From: Streptomyces sp. R33 | Lineage (GTDB): Bacteria; Actinomycetota; Actinomycetes; Streptomycetales; Streptomycetaceae | Reading direction: 5' to 3' | DNA: 64,000 bases | Assembly: GCF_041200175.1 (NCBI RefSeq) | Contig: NZ_CP165727.1 | Span: forward strand, 4,662,501 to 4,726,500 | In this document: one piece after another, positions 45,072-54,043 of the stretch | How positions within the stretch are numbered: the first letter of the stretch is position 1 | Layout of the letters: each line of letters starts with the position of its first letter | Notes under the pieces: generated by a model | The model's database searches: none | What the model was told of the DNA's origin: nothing | Seen by the model: only the letters and a program-made list of their open reading frames with translations | Translations under genes and position numbers: made by a program

Positions 45072-45103
45072 CAGGGCCCGTATCCCTGGGGATACGGGCC
45101 CTG
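45072..45103 (-). terminator. 14-bp terminator of tRNA-Asp
   Basis: Perfect arms CAGGGCCCGTATCC and GGATACGGGCCCTG around CTGG, directly downstream of the minus-strand tRNA. Confidence 0.85.
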
Positions 45104-45112
45104 CTCTTCTTG

Positions 45113-45186
45113 CGATCCTGACGGGACTTGAACCCGCGACCTCCACCTTGACAGGGTGGCGAGCTAACCAACTGCTCCACAGGACC
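45113..45186 (-). tRNA. tRNA-Asp (GUC anticodon), copy 1
   Basis: 74 nt, acceptor GGTCCTG/CAGGATC, anticodon loop CTGTCAA, T-arm GCGGGTTCAAGTCCCGT. CCA is not encoded. Identical to the copy at 51538. Confidence 0.95.
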
Positions 45187-45280
45187 TCGTTCGCAGCCGT
45201 TCCGGCGTGGCTGCGAATCAGACTGTACAGCAGCTCAGGGGGTGCGGTCGAACTCGACCGCGGACCCCGGGCCGATCCGG

Positions 45281-48200
45281 TCACGGGGCCGCCGCGTCCA
45301 CCGCCTTCACGATCCGCTTGTCGGAGATCGGGTACGCCGTCCCGAGCGCGTGCGCGAAGTAGCTGACCCGCAGTTCCTCGATCATCCAGCGGATGTCGGT
45401 GACCGCGGACGGCACCGGCCGGCCCTTCGGCAGCTGCTCCAGCAGCCACGCGTACTCGTCCTGCATCTCGTGGACCTTCTCCATGCGCGTGGTGTCGCGC
45501 TGGGCGCCCGTCGGCATCTGCTGGAGCCGCCGGTCCACCGCCACGAGGTAGCGCATCAGGTCCGGCAGCCGGCGCAGGCCCGTCAGGGTCACGAAGCCCG
45601 CCGGCACGAGGGCCGCCAGCTGCGTCTTGACGTCCTGCACGTTCGCCACCAGGGCCAGGCTGTTCACGGCCTTCAGGCGGCGCTCACAGGCCTGCCAGGC
45701 GGCCAGGACCTGCTGCACCTGGCCCACCGTCCGCACGGTCGTGTCCACCAGGTCGGCGCGCACCGCCTCGTAGAGCGCGCGGAAGCCCGCCTCGTCCCAG
45801 GCCGGGCCGCCGTGGTCGGAGATCAGCTTGTCGGCCGCCGCGGTCGCACAGTCGTCGAACAGCGCCTGGATGGACCCGTGCGGGTTGCGGGACAGGGCCA
45901 GCTTCTGCTGGTTGGTCAGGTGGTCCGAGGCGAACTTCGCGGGGTTCACCGGGATGTTCAGCAGGATCAGGCGCCGGGTGCCCAGCCACATCGCCTGCTG
46001 CTGCTCGGCCTCCGTGTCGAAGAGCCGTACGGAGACGCTCGTGCCCTCGTCCACCAGCGCCGGGTACGCCTTCACCGGCTGGCCGGCCCGCCGGGTCTCG
46101 AAGACCTCGGTCAGCGTGCCGATCGTCCAGTCGGTCAGCCCGGTGCGCTCCAGCGACTCCCCGCCCGCGCGCTCGGCGGTGGCAGCGGCGGCCTTGGAGA
46201 GGGCCTGGCGGGCCTTCGGCTTCAGCTTCAGCCGCAGGGCCTCCAGGTCCTTGTCCTCGGCGAGGTTCTTGCGACGCTCGTCGATGATCCGGAACGTGAT
46301 CTTCAGGTGGTCCGGGATCCGGGAGAGGTCGAAGTCCTCGGCGGAGACCGGGACCCCGACCATCCGCCGGAGCTCGCGCGCCAGCGTCACGGGCAGCGGC
46401 TCCTGCAGGGGAACGGCGGTGTCCAGGAAGCGCGTCGCGAAGTTCGGCGCGGGCACGTAGTGCCGGCGGATCGGCTTCGGGAGGGAGCGGATCAGCTCGG
46501 TGACGACCTCCGCCCGCAGGCCCGGGATCTGCCAGTCGAAGCCCTCGTCGGTGACCTGGTTCAGCACCTGCAGCGGGATGTGGACGGTCACGCCGTCCGC
46601 GTCCGCGCCGGGCTCGAACTGGTAGGTCACCCGGAACTTGAGCTGCCCCTGCCGCCAGGAGTCGGGGTAGTCGGCCTTGGTGACCCCGGCCGCCTTCTCC
46701 GTGAGCAGCATCTCGCGCTCGAAGTCGAGGAGTTCGGGCTCCTCGCGCTTCTTGTGCTTCCACCAGGAGTCGAAGTGCGCCCCGGAGACCACGTGTTCGG
46801 GGATCCGCTGGTCGTAGAAGTCGAAGAGGGTCTCGTCGTCGACCACGATGTCGCGGCGCCGCGCCCGGTTCTCGAGCTCCTCGACCTCGGTCAGGAGCTT
46901 GCGGTTGTCGGCGTAGAACTTGTGGTGGGTCCGCCAGTCGCCCTCGACCAGCGCGTTGCGGATGAACAGCTCGCGCGAGACCTCCGCGTCGATCCGGCCG
47001 TAGTTGATCTTCCGCTGGGCGACGATCGGTACGCCGTACAGCGTGACCTTCTCGTACGCCATGACGGCCGCCTGGTCCTTCTCCCAGTGCGGCTCGCTGT
47101 ACGTGCGCTTGATCAGGTGCTGCGCCAGCGGCTCGACCCACTCGGGCTCCACCTTGGCGTTGACCCGGGCCCACAGCCGCGAGGTCTCCACCAGCTCCGC
47201 CGACATCAGGAACTTGGGCTGCTTCTTGAACAGCGCCGAGCCCGGGAAGATCGCGAACTTGGCGGACCGGGCGCCCAGGTACTCGTTCTTGTCGGTGTCC
47301 TTGAGGCCGATGTGCGAGAGCAGGCCCGCCAGCAGCGAGATGTGCACGCTCGTCTCGGGGGCGTCGGCCTCGTTGACGTGGATGCCCATGCCCTTGGCGA
47401 CCGTGCGCAGCTGCGAGTAGATGTCCTGCCACTCGCGGATCCGCAGGAAGTTCAGGTACTCCTGCTTGCACATCCGGCGGAACGAGGACGAGCCGCGCTC
47501 CTTCTGCTGCTCGCGGAGGTAGCGCCACATGTTCAGGAACGAGAGGAAGTCGCTCGTCTCGTCCTTGAAGCGGGCGTGGTTCTGGTCGGCCTGCGTCTGC
47601 TTGTCCGAGGGCCGCTCGCGCGGGTCCTGGATGGACAGGGCCGCCGCGATGACCATGACCTCGCGGACGCAGTTGTTCTTGTCGGCCTCGACGACCATGC
47701 GGGCCAGGCGCGGGTCCACGGGCAGCTGGGAGAGCTGCCGGCCCATGGGCGTCAGCTTCTTGCGGGGGTCCTTCTCCGCCGGGTCGAAGGCGCCGAGCTC
47801 CTGGAGCAGCTGCACGCCGTCGCGGATGTTGCGGTGGTCCGGCGGGTCGATGAAGGGGAACTTCTCGATCTCGCCGAGGCCGGCCGCGGTCATCTGGAGG
47901 ATGACGGAGGCCAGGTTCGTGCGCAGGATCTCGGCGTCCGTGAACTCGGGACGGGCGTTGAAGTCGTCCTCGGAGTAGAGCCGGATGCAGATGCCGTCGC
48001 TGGTACGGCCGCAGCGGCCCTTGCGCTGGTTGGCGCTGGCCTGGGAGATCCGCTCGATGGGCAGGCGCTGGACCTTGGTGCGGTGGCTGTAGCGGGAGAT
48101 CCGGGCGTTGCCCGGGTCGATCACGTACTTGATGCCGGGGACGGTCAGGGAGGTCTCGGCGACGTTGGTCGCGAGGACGATCCTCCTGCCCGTGTGCTGC

Positions 48201-49204
48201 TGGAAGACGCGGTGCTGCTCGGCGTGCGAGAGGCGGGCGTAGAGGGGGAGCACTTCCGTGAAGCGGAGGTTCCGCTTGTTGAGCGCGTCCGCCGTGTCGC
48301 GGATCTCGCGCTCGCCGGAGAGGAAGACCAGGATGTCGCCCGGCCCCTCGGACTGGAGCTCGTCCACGGCCTCGCAGATCGCCGTGATCTGGTCGCGGTC
48401 GCTCTCCTCGCTGTCGTCCTCGAGGAGGGGCCGGTAGCGCACCTCCACCGGGTACGTACGGCCGCTGACCTCGACGATCGGGGCCTCGCCGAAGTGCCGG
48501 GAGAATCGTTCCGGGTCGATGGTCGCCGAGGTGATCACGACCTTGAGGTCGGGGCGCTTCGGCAGCAGCTGGGAGAGGTAGCCCAGCAGGAAGTCGATGT
48601 TGAGGGACCGCTCGTGGGCCTCGTCGATGATGATCGTGTCGTACGCGCGCAGCTCGCGGTCCGTCTGGATCTCGGCGAGCAGGATGCCGTCGGTCATCAG
48701 CTTCACGAAGGTCGCGTCCTGGTCCACCTGGTCGGTGAAGCGGACCTTCCAGCCGACCGTCTGTCCGATCTCGGACTTCAGCTCCTCGGCGATGCGCTCC
48801 GCGACGGTGCGGGCGGCGATCCGGCGGGGCTGGGTGTGCCCGATCATGCCCCGGACGCCGCGGCCCAGCTCCATGCAGATCTTGGGGATCTGCGTGGTTT
48901 TGCCGGAACCGGTCTCACCGGCGACGATCACGACCTGGTGGTCGCGTATCGCCTCGGCGATCTCGTCCTTCTTCTGGCTGACGGGCAGGTTCTCGGGATA
49001 CGTGACCTCCGGCATCCGCGAGGCACGGCCGGCCAGTCGCGCGGCGGCCTTCTCGGCCTCCGCGGCGATCTCGTCGAGCACGGCCTGCTTGGCCTCGGGC
49101 TTGCGGATGCGGCGGGCGCCTTCGAGGCGGCGGCCGAGGCGGTGCGCGTCACGGAGGGAGATCTCACCGAGAAGCGTCTGCAGGGCGGCGAAGGAAGTAG
49201 ACAT
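45281..49204 (-). CDS. hrpA: ATP-dependent RNA helicase HrpA
   Basis: 1307 residues from ATG at 49204. DEAH-box helicase: Walker A GETGSGKT at residues 96-103, IIIDEAHERS near 195, TSATIDPERF, and the motif VI GRCGRTSDGICIRLYSEDDF. The HA2/OB and long HrpA C-terminal domain follow. The length fits HrpA. Its role in streptomycetes is not well defined; in other bacteria HrpA acts on mRNA and stalled ribosomes. No clear ribosome site precedes the ATG. Confidence 0.96.
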   Translation of the reverse strand: MSTSFAALQTLLGEISLRDAHRLGRRLEGARRIRKPEAKQAVLDEIAAEAEKAAARLAGRASRMPEVTYPENLPVSQKKDEIAEAIRDHQVVIVAGETGSGKTTQIPKICMELGRGVRGMIGHTQPRRIAARTVAERIAEELKSEIGQTVGWKVRFTDQVDQDATFVKLMTDGILLAEIQTDRELRAYDTIIIDEAHERSLNIDFLLGYLSQLLPKRPDLKVVITSATIDPERFSRHFGEAPIVEVSGRTYPVEVRYRPLLEDDSEESDRDQITAICEAVDELQSEGPGDILVFLSGEREIRDTADALNKRNLRFTEVLPLYARLSHAEQHRVFQQHTGRRIVLATNVAETSLTVPGIKYVIDPGNARISRYSHRTKVQRLPIERISQASANQRKGRCGRTSDGICIRLYSEDDFNARPEFTDAEILRTNLASVILQMTAAGLGEIEKFPFIDPPDHRNIRDGVQLLQELGAFDPAEKDPRKKLTPMGRQLSQLPVDPRLARMVVEADKNNCVREVMVIAAALSIQDPRERPSDKQTQADQNHARFKDETSDFLSFLNMWRYLREQQKERGSSSFRRMCKQEYLNFLRIREWQDIYSQLRTVAKGMGIHVNEADAPETSVHISLLAGLLSHIGLKDTDKNEYLGARSAKFAIFPGSALFKKQPKFLMSAELVETSRLWARVNAKVEPEWVEPLAQHLIKRTYSEPHWEKDQAAVMAYEKVTLYGVPIVAQRKINYGRIDAEVSRELFIRNALVEGDWRTHHKFYADNRKLLTEVEELENRARRRDIVVDDETLFDFYDQRIPEHVVSGAHFDSWWKHKKREEPELLDFEREMLLTEKAAGVTKADYPDSWRQGQLKFRVTYQFEPGADADGVTVHIPLQVLNQVTDEGFDWQIPGLRAEVVTELIRSLPKPIRRHYVPAPNFATRFLDTAVPLQEPLPVTLARELRRMVGVPVSAEDFDLSRIPDHLKITFRIIDERRKNLAEDKDLEALRLKLKPKARQALSKAAAATAERAGGESLERTGLTDWTIGTLTEVFETRRAGQPVKAYPALVDEGTSVSVRLFDTEAEQQQAMWLGTRRLILLNIPVNPAKFASDHLTNQQKLALSRNPHGSIQALFDDCATAAADKLISDHGGPAWDEAGFRALYEAVRADLVDTTVRTVGQVQQVLAAWQACERRLKAVNSLALVANVQDVKTQLAALVPAGFVTLTGLRRLPDLMRYLVAVDRRLQQMPTGAQRDTTRMEKVHEMQDEYAWLLEQLPKGRPVPSAVTDIRWMIEELRVSYFAHALGTAYPISDKRIVKAVDAAAP

Positions 49205-49322
49205 ACCTGATCGAGGATCTCACCCGCAGGTGCCAGGTGGCGAACGCATTTGTGCCCCCTCCCCGTACCATTTCGGGACGAGATCGCCTGAACCGACCCG
49301 CCGACCGAGTGAGAGGCCCGCC

Positions 49323-49718
49323 ATGTCCCGCGTCCGTGGAGTGTGGTGGCTGCTCGGCGCCGTCCTCGCGGTACTGGTGGGTTGTGCGGTGCCCGCGGTG
49401 GCGATTCCGTTTTCGGGTCCGGTTTCCGGTGTGGCTGCTTCGGCGGCTTCGACTGCTTCGACTGCTCCGGCGGACCTCGGTGTGGCCCACGCCGTGGCGG
49501 ACACCGGCCGGGGGCCCTCCTGCGATCCCGGGGCCCGCGACCGGGGCCGGGCTCCGGGCGTGGCGCCGCGCGGAGCCGGGGAGCATGCGCACAGCCCGGT
49601 GGGGCGGCCCGCGGTGGAGCAGGTCTGGGGGGCCCGGACGCCGCCCGTACGGGTGCTCGTACGCGGGCCCGACCAGCCGGCGCCGGGGCCTGTGGAGCTG
49701 TCCGTGATGCGGGTGTAG
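49323..49718 (+). CDS. small secreted or lipid-anchored protein of unknown function
   Basis: 131 residues from ATG at 49323 with GAGAGG about 6 nt upstream. The N-terminus is a signal-type segment (VRGVWWLLGAVLAVLVGC) with a good lipobox (LVGC, Cys 21); a second hydrophobic stretch follows. The remainder is Ala/Pro/Arg-rich (VEQVWGARTPPVRVLVRGPD) with no family I know. It sits just before the dsbA-like gene and may belong to the same transcript. Confidence 0.65.
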   Translation: MSRVRGVWWLLGAVLAVLVGCAVPAVAIPFSGPVSGVAASAASTASTAPADLGVAHAVADTGRGPSCDPGARDRGRAPGVAPRGAGEHAHSPVGRPAVEQVWGARTPPVRVLVRGPDQPAPGPVELSVMRV

Positions 49719-49774
49719 AGGACCGGCCCCGCCCGCCGGTCCGAACCACCCATCCGCTGCTCTGGAGCACCCGC

Positions 49775-50557
49775 ATGTCCCCCTCCCCCTCCCCTTCCTC
49801 TTCCTCTTCCTCTTCCTCCGCCGGTTCCGCGCGCAAGCCGCTGCTGATCTCCGCCGGGGTCGCCCTCGCTGCCGTCACCCTCGGGCTGGTGTCCTGGCAG
49901 GCGACCGCGCCCGAGGACGCCCCCGCCCGGACCTCCTCGTCCGCCGCGGCCGCCCCCAGGGGTTCCGACCCGTACGCCGAGCTGGCGAAGCTCGCCCGGC
50001 GGGAGTCGGGCGACAAGCTCGCCGCCGGGCGGGCCGACGCGCCCGTCGTGCTGATCGAGTACTCCGACTTCAAGTGCGGCTACTGCGGCAAGTTCGCCCG
50101 CGACACCGAACCCGAGCTGGTGAGGAAGTACGTCGAGGACGGCACCCTGCGCATCGAGTGGCGCAACTTCCCGATCTTCGGAGCCGACTCCGAGGCCGCC
50201 GCCAAGGCCGCCTGGGCCGCCGGGCAGCAGGACCGGTTCGCGCAGTTCCACGCGGCCGCGTACGCCGACGGCGCCAAGGAGAAGGGCTTCGGCCAGGCGC
50301 GGCTGCTGGAGCTGGCCCGCGAGGCCGGGGTCCCGGACCTCGAGCGGTTCCAGCGGGACATGGCCGGCGAGGCCGCCGCGGCCGCCCTGCAGAAGGACCA
50401 GGAGGAGGGCTACCGCATCGGCGTCACCTCCACGCCGTCCTTCCTGGTCAACGGGCAGCCGATCGCGGGCGCCCAGCCGCTCGACGCCTTCGCCGCGGCG
50501 ATCGCCAAGGCCAAGGCGCAGGCCAAGGCCCAGGCCGAGCCGCAGGCCGCGCAGTGA
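49775..50557 (+). CDS. DsbA-family thioredoxin-fold protein, membrane-anchored
   Basis: 260 residues from ATG at 49775 (GGAG about 8 nt upstream). A Ser-rich N-terminus (eight Ser in a row, coded by a TTCCTC repeat) precedes one membrane segment (LLISAGVALAAVTLGLVSW). The thioredoxin fold has the active site CGYC in YSDFKCGYCGKFARDTEPEL and the cis-Pro strand GVTSTPSFLVNGQPI. It forms disulfides or keeps them reduced outside the membrane. It overlaps the CcdA-like gene (GTGA), which probably supplies electrons. Confidence 0.9.
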   Translation: MSPSPSPSSSSSSSSAGSARKPLLISAGVALAAVTLGLVSWQATAPEDAPARTSSSAAAAPRGSDPYAELAKLARRESGDKLAAGRADAPVVLIEYSDFKCGYCGKFARDTEPELVRKYVEDGTLRIEWRNFPIFGADSEAAAKAAWAAGQQDRFAQFHAAAYADGAKEKGFGQARLLELAREAGVPDLERFQRDMAGEAAAAALQKDQEEGYRIGVTSTPSFLVNGQPIAGAQPLDAFAAAIAKAKAQAKAQAEPQAAQ

Positions 50558-51402
50558 CCGGCGTCGGCGACATCGGGTACCTGGCCGCGCTGCTGGGCGG
50601 GCTGCTCGCGCTGCTCAGCCCGTGCAGCGCGCTGCTGCTGCCCGCGTTCTTCGCGTACTCGATCGACTCCGCCTCGCGGCTGCTGGCGCGGACCGGGATC
50701 TTCTACGCGGGCCTCGCGAGCACCCTCGTACCGCTGGGCGCGGCCGGCTCGTACGCCGGGCGCTTCTTCCACAGCAACCGCGACGGGCTGGTCCTGGCGG
50801 GCGGCTGGCTGATCATCGCGCTCGGGGTCGCGCAGATCCTGGGCCTGGGCTTCGCCTCGAAGCGGATCTCGGAGCTGTCCGGGCGGATCCGGCCGACCAC
50901 CGCCCTGTCGGTGTACGCGCTGGGCGCGGTCTACGGGCTGGCCGGGTTCTGCGCCGGCCCGATCCTGGGCAGCGTCCTGACGGTGGCGGCGGTCAGCGGC
51001 AGCCCGGTCTACGGAGGCCTGCTGCTGGCGGTGTACGCGCTGGGGATGGCCGTACCGCTGTTCGTGCTGGCGCTGCTGTGGGAGCGGTTCGACCTGGGCC
51101 GGCGGCGCTGGCTGCGCGGGCGGGCCGTCCGGGGGGGCCGCTTCGAGCTGCACACCACCTCGCTGCTGTCCGGGCTGTTCTTCATCGCCCTCGGCGCGCT
51201 GTTCCTCGCGTACGACGGGGCGAGCGCGCTGCCGGGGCTGCTCGACGTGGACGACTCGTACGCGGTGGAGCAGCGGGTGCGGTCGTTCGCGGACGCGGTT
51301 CCGGACTGGGCGCTGCTCGGCCTGGTGGCGGCGGGCGCGGCGGCGGTCGGTGTGACGCAGTGGCGCCGCCGCACCCCTGGCCCTGAGGGCGGGACGGAGT
51401 AA
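50554..51402 (+). CDS. CcdA-like thiol-disulfide transporter
   Basis: 282 residues from GTG at 50554, overlapping the previous stop. Six or so membrane segments, with the paired redox Cys of the DsbD/CcdA family: LLALLSPCSALLLPAFFAYS in helix 1 and GLAGFCAGPILGSVLTVAAV in helix 4. It moves reducing equivalents across the membrane to the DsbA-like partner. The C-terminal 80 residues carry a further helix. Confidence 0.88.
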   Translation: MTGVGDIGYLAALLGGLLALLSPCSALLLPAFFAYSIDSASRLLARTGIFYAGLASTLVPLGAAGSYAGRFFHSNRDGLVLAGGWLIIALGVAQILGLGFASKRISELSGRIRPTTALSVYALGAVYGLAGFCAGPILGSVLTVAAVSGSPVYGGLLLAVYALGMAVPLFVLALLWERFDLGRRRWLRGRAVRGGRFELHTTSLLSGLFFIALGALFLAYDGASALPGLLDVDDSYAVEQRVRSFADAVPDWALLGLVAAGAAAVGVTQWRRRTPGPEGGTE

Positions 51403-51405
51403 CGC

Positions 51406-51436
51406 AGAAGGCCCCGTCCGATGGACGGGGCCTTCT
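51406..51436. terminator. 14-bp bidirectional terminator
   Basis: Perfect arms AGAAGGCCCCGTCC and GGACGGGGCCTTCT around GAT, between the CcdA-like gene and the minus-strand tRNA cluster. Confidence 0.85.
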
Positions 51437-51438
51437 TG

Positions 51439-51515
51439 TGGTGGCTGGGGCCGGGGTCGAACCGGCGACCTATCGCTTTTCAGGCGATCGCTCGTACCAA
51501 CTGAGCTACCCAGCC
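51439..51515 (-). tRNA. tRNA-Phe (GAA anticodon)
   Basis: 77 nt including encoded CCA. Acceptor GGCTGGG/CCCAGCC, anticodon loop CTGAAAA, T-arm GCCGGTTCGACCCCGGC. Confidence 0.95.
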
Positions 51516-51537
51516 ACGAGACCGTTTCCGGCCTCAG

Positions 51538-51611
51538 CGATCCTGACGGGACTTGAACCCGCGACCTCCACCTTGACAGGGTGGCGAGCTAACCAACTGC
51601 TCCACAGGACC
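51538..51611 (-). tRNA. tRNA-Asp (GUC anticodon), copy 2
   Basis: 74 nt, identical to the copy at 45113-45186. It lies between tRNA-Glu and tRNA-Phe on the same strand, giving the order Glu-Asp-Phe in one likely transcript. Confidence 0.95.
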
Positions 51612-51650
51612 TTGCAGTGTGCGAGATCAAGTCTTGCACACGGTAATGCG

Positions 51651-51723
51651 TACCCCCAACGGGATTCGAACCCGTGCTACCGCCTTGAAAGGGCGGCGTC
51701 CTGGGCCACTAGACGATGAGGGC
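51651..51723 (-). tRNA. tRNA-Glu (UUC anticodon)
   Basis: 73 nt, acceptor GCCCTCA/TGGGGGT with two wobble pairs, anticodon loop CCTTTCAAG, T-arm CACGGGTTCGAATCCCGT. First gene of the Glu-Asp-Phe cluster. Confidence 0.93.
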
Positions 51724-51850
51724 TAAAGGCCCGCCGGGCACTTCTTCAGCGCGTCGGGGACGTGAGAAGCATATGGGATCCGGGGAGCTATCGCCAAAAC
51801 GGTTTCTCCCCGCATGCGGGAGGCGCCCCCGCCGGAGGGACAATGGCCCG

Positions 51851-52201
51851 GTGCTGGAGATGACGCGCGAGGAGTTCGAAGAGCTCGTCGCAGAGGCCTT
51901 GGACCGCATCCCGCCGGAACTGACGCGGCTGATGGACAACGTGGCGGTGTTCGTCGAGGACGAACCGCCGGCAGATGATCCCGAGCTGCTCGGGCTGTAC
52001 GAGGGGACCCCGCTGACGGACCGCGGCGAGTGGTACGCCGGGGTGCTGCCGGACCGGATCACCATCTACCGCAACCCCACGTTGCGGATGTGCGAGGACC
52101 GGGAGAGCGTGATCGCGGAGACGGAGGTCACCGTGGTGCACGAGATCGCCCATCACTTCGGGATCGACGACGAGCGGCTGCACGCGCTGGGCTACGGGTG
52201 A
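51851..52201 (+). CDS. small zincin-type metallopeptidase
   Basis: 116 residues from GTG at 51851 ([20 protein letters not shown]). The zinc motif HExxH is present in [20 protein letters not shown]. The family (COG3824-like, metallopeptidase family protein) is widespread in actinobacteria; substrates are unknown. There is no ribosome site; GACAAT lies six bases upstream. It is translationally coupled to the first crcB gene by GTGA. Confidence 0.88.
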   Translation: MLEMTREEFEELVAEALDRIPPELTRLMDNVAVFVEDEPPADDPELLGLYEGTPLTDRGEWYAGVLPDRITIYRNPTLRMCEDRESVIAETEVTVVHEIAHHFGIDDERLHALGYG

Positions 52202-52695
52202 CCGGCCCGCAGCCGGGCCCGGGTGCCCCCGCCGAGGCGATCGATCCGGACGTCGACCTCCATGTGCCCGGGCAGCGCGCCGAACCGCTCGGCCCGGTGC
52301 TCGCCGCGATCGCGGCGGGCGGCGCGCTCGGGTCCTCGGCGCGGTACGGGGCGGCGCTGCTGTGGCCGGCCGGGCCGGGGGGCTTCCCGTGGGCGACGTT
52401 CTGGACCAACGTGATCGGCTGTGCGCTGATCGGGGTGCTGATGGTGCTGATCAGTGAGGGCGGCCGGTCGGCGCCGCATCCGCTGCTCCGGCCGTTCGCC
52501 GGGGTCGGGGTGCTCGGCGGGTTCACCACCTTCTCCACGTACGCGGTGGACTTCTCGCGGCTGCTGGAAGCGGGGGAGGCGGGGAGAGCGCTGGCGTACG
52601 CCGGGCTCACGGTGGTCGCGGCGCTAGGCGCGGTGTGGGCGGCGGCCGCCGCGACCCGCCTCGCAGTGCGCCTCGCGCTGCGGGGGCGGGCGTGA
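52198..52695 (+). CDS. crcB: fluoride channel subunit CrcB/Fluc 1
   Basis: 165 residues from GTG at 52198, overlapping the peptidase stop. An N-terminal extension of about 35 residues precedes four membrane segments. Fluc motifs: [37 protein letters not shown] and [20 protein letters not shown]. Two crcB genes in a row imply a heterodimeric channel that lets fluoride out. Confidence 0.92.
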   Translation: MTGPQPGPGAPAEAIDPDVDLHVPGQRAEPLGPVLAAIAAGGALGSSARYGAALLWPAGPGGFPWATFWTNVIGCALIGVLMVLISEGGRSAPHPLLRPFAGVGVLGGFTTFSTYAVDFSRLLEAGEAGRALAYAGLTVVAALGAVWAAAAATRLAVRLALRGRA

Positions 52696-53066
52696 ACTGG
52701 CTGCTGGTGGTGGCGGGCGCGGTCGTCGGGGCGCCGCTGCGCTACCTGACGGACCGTGCGGTACAGGCGCGGCACGACTCGGTGTTCCCGTGGGGGACGT
52801 TCGTGGTGAACGCGGGCGCCTGCCTGATGCTCGGGCTGCTGGCGGGGGCCGCGCTGGCCGGCGCGGCCCCGGCGCGGCTGAACCTGCTGCTGGGGACCGG
52901 GCTGTGCGGGGCGCTGAGCACGTACTCGACGTTCTCGTACGAGACGCTGCGGCTGTACGAGCGCGGTCGGCGGTTCCTGGCGGCGGCGAACGTGGCGGCC
53001 TCGGTGCTGGCGGGGCTGGGCGCGGTGACGCTGGGGTCGCAGGTGGCACGGCAGTTGTTCGCCTGA
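52692..53066 (+). CDS. crcB: fluoride channel subunit CrcB/Fluc 2
   Basis: 124 residues from GTG at 52692, overlapping the previous stop. Four membrane segments with [39 protein letters not shown] and [20 protein letters not shown]. Partner of the preceding CrcB. No fluoride riboswitch is visible upstream of the three-gene operon. Confidence 0.92.
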   Translation: MNWLLVVAGAVVGAPLRYLTDRAVQARHDSVFPWGTFVVNAGACLMLGLLAGAALAGAAPARLNLLLGTGLCGALSTYSTFSYETLRLYERGRRFLAAANVAASVLAGLGAVTLGSQVARQLFA

Positions 53067-53253
53067 GCCCGTCGGTCCTCGCTGTGCCGGAGCCGCCGGT
53101 GTGCGCCCGGCAGGGCGGCGGATTGCGGACAGGCGGTGTCCCCAAGGGCGTGTCTCTTACGGGGCAAAGGGAGTTGGGCACATTGACCCGCTCACCGCGG
53201 ACCCTGACCGCCCTCCCCTGGCCCCTGCCGGGGGGACCCCCAGGAGGTGCCCC

Positions 53254-53766
53254 GTGCGCCAGTTGTCCGCTTCCCTCCGACTGGCCGTCTCCGCGCTTGC
53301 GGTCGCGGCCACTGCGGGCTGTATGAGTGTCGGCGAGGACGGCGCGAAGCCCGGGCCCTCCTCCTCGGCGGACCGCAAGGCGGCCGCCGGGGCGGCCGGA
53401 GGTTCCGTTTCCGGCAAGGGGTCGGGCATCCACGGCAACGGCCGCGGCTCGAAGCCCGGCGCGGCGGGCGAGGAGGGCAAGCCGGCCGAGGACGGCAAGG
53501 CGTCCGGGGCCACCGGGGCCTCTCCCAGCCCGGGCGCGCCCGCTGGCCGGCCCGGAGCCCCCTCGCCGTCGGCGGGTCCGGGCGGCGGCGCCGGCGGCCA
53601 GGGTCCGCAGCAGCCCACCTCGGGCGGATCCGGAAACGGTGGCTCCGGTGGGACGCACGTCACGCCGCCTGTCCAGTCGCCGAGCCCGGAGCCGCCCGTG
53701 ACTTCGCCCACTCCGCCGGCCCCGACGCCACCCGCCCCGGAGCCCAGCGCCTCGCCCTCCGCGTAG
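53254..53766 (+). CDS. low-complexity secreted lipoprotein
   Basis: 170 residues from GTG at 53254 with AGGAGG 6 nt upstream. A signal peptide (SLRLAVSALAVAATAGC) ends in a likely lipidation Cys. The rest is Gly/Pro/Ser/Ala-rich (GQGPQQPTSGGSGNGGSGG, TPPAPTPPAPEPSASPSA) without a folded domain. Probably a cell-surface spacer-like protein; function unknown. Confidence 0.65.
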   Translation: MRQLSASLRLAVSALAVAATAGCMSVGEDGAKPGPSSSADRKAAAGAAGGSVSGKGSGIHGNGRGSKPGAAGEEGKPAEDGKASGATGASPSPGAPAGRPGAPSPSAGPGGGAGGQGPQQPTSGGSGNGGSGGTHVTPPVQSPSPEPPVTSPTPPAPTPPAPEPSASPSA

Positions 53767-54043
53767 CCGCGGGCCGGCCCGGGGGGCGGTCGGGGGCCGG
53801 TGCCGGAGGCCTGGGTCGGCGGGATCGTCGCAGGTCAGAGGGGGTCGGGCCGGAGTGATTTGCCAGACCCGGGGGAGGGTGCGTATGGTTATAGATCGTT
53901 TGATCCCATTGCCCGGCGCCGAATCCGAAGAGCGCCGTGTGGCGCGTACTCTCCCTAGCCGTGGCTGACCGCATTGAGGCGGTCGATTTGCGATTCACGG
54001 AGTTTGGGCGCGTGCCGAGACTCCGGAAGGTTTCGCATTTCGC

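Noticed and set aside
44853-45131. 92-codon plus-strand frame after bldC
   Set aside because: Runs through the tRNA-Asp terminator and tRNA gene; no coding signal.
45242-49210. Plus-strand open frame of about 1320 codons opposite hrpA
   Set aside because: Mirror of the hrpA codon pattern (long Leu/Val/Asp-rich stretches), no recognisable motif.
51724-52200. Fluoride riboswitch for the crcB operon
   Set aside because: The first crcB start overlaps the peptidase gene and no riboswitch-like pseudoknot is visible upstream of that gene.
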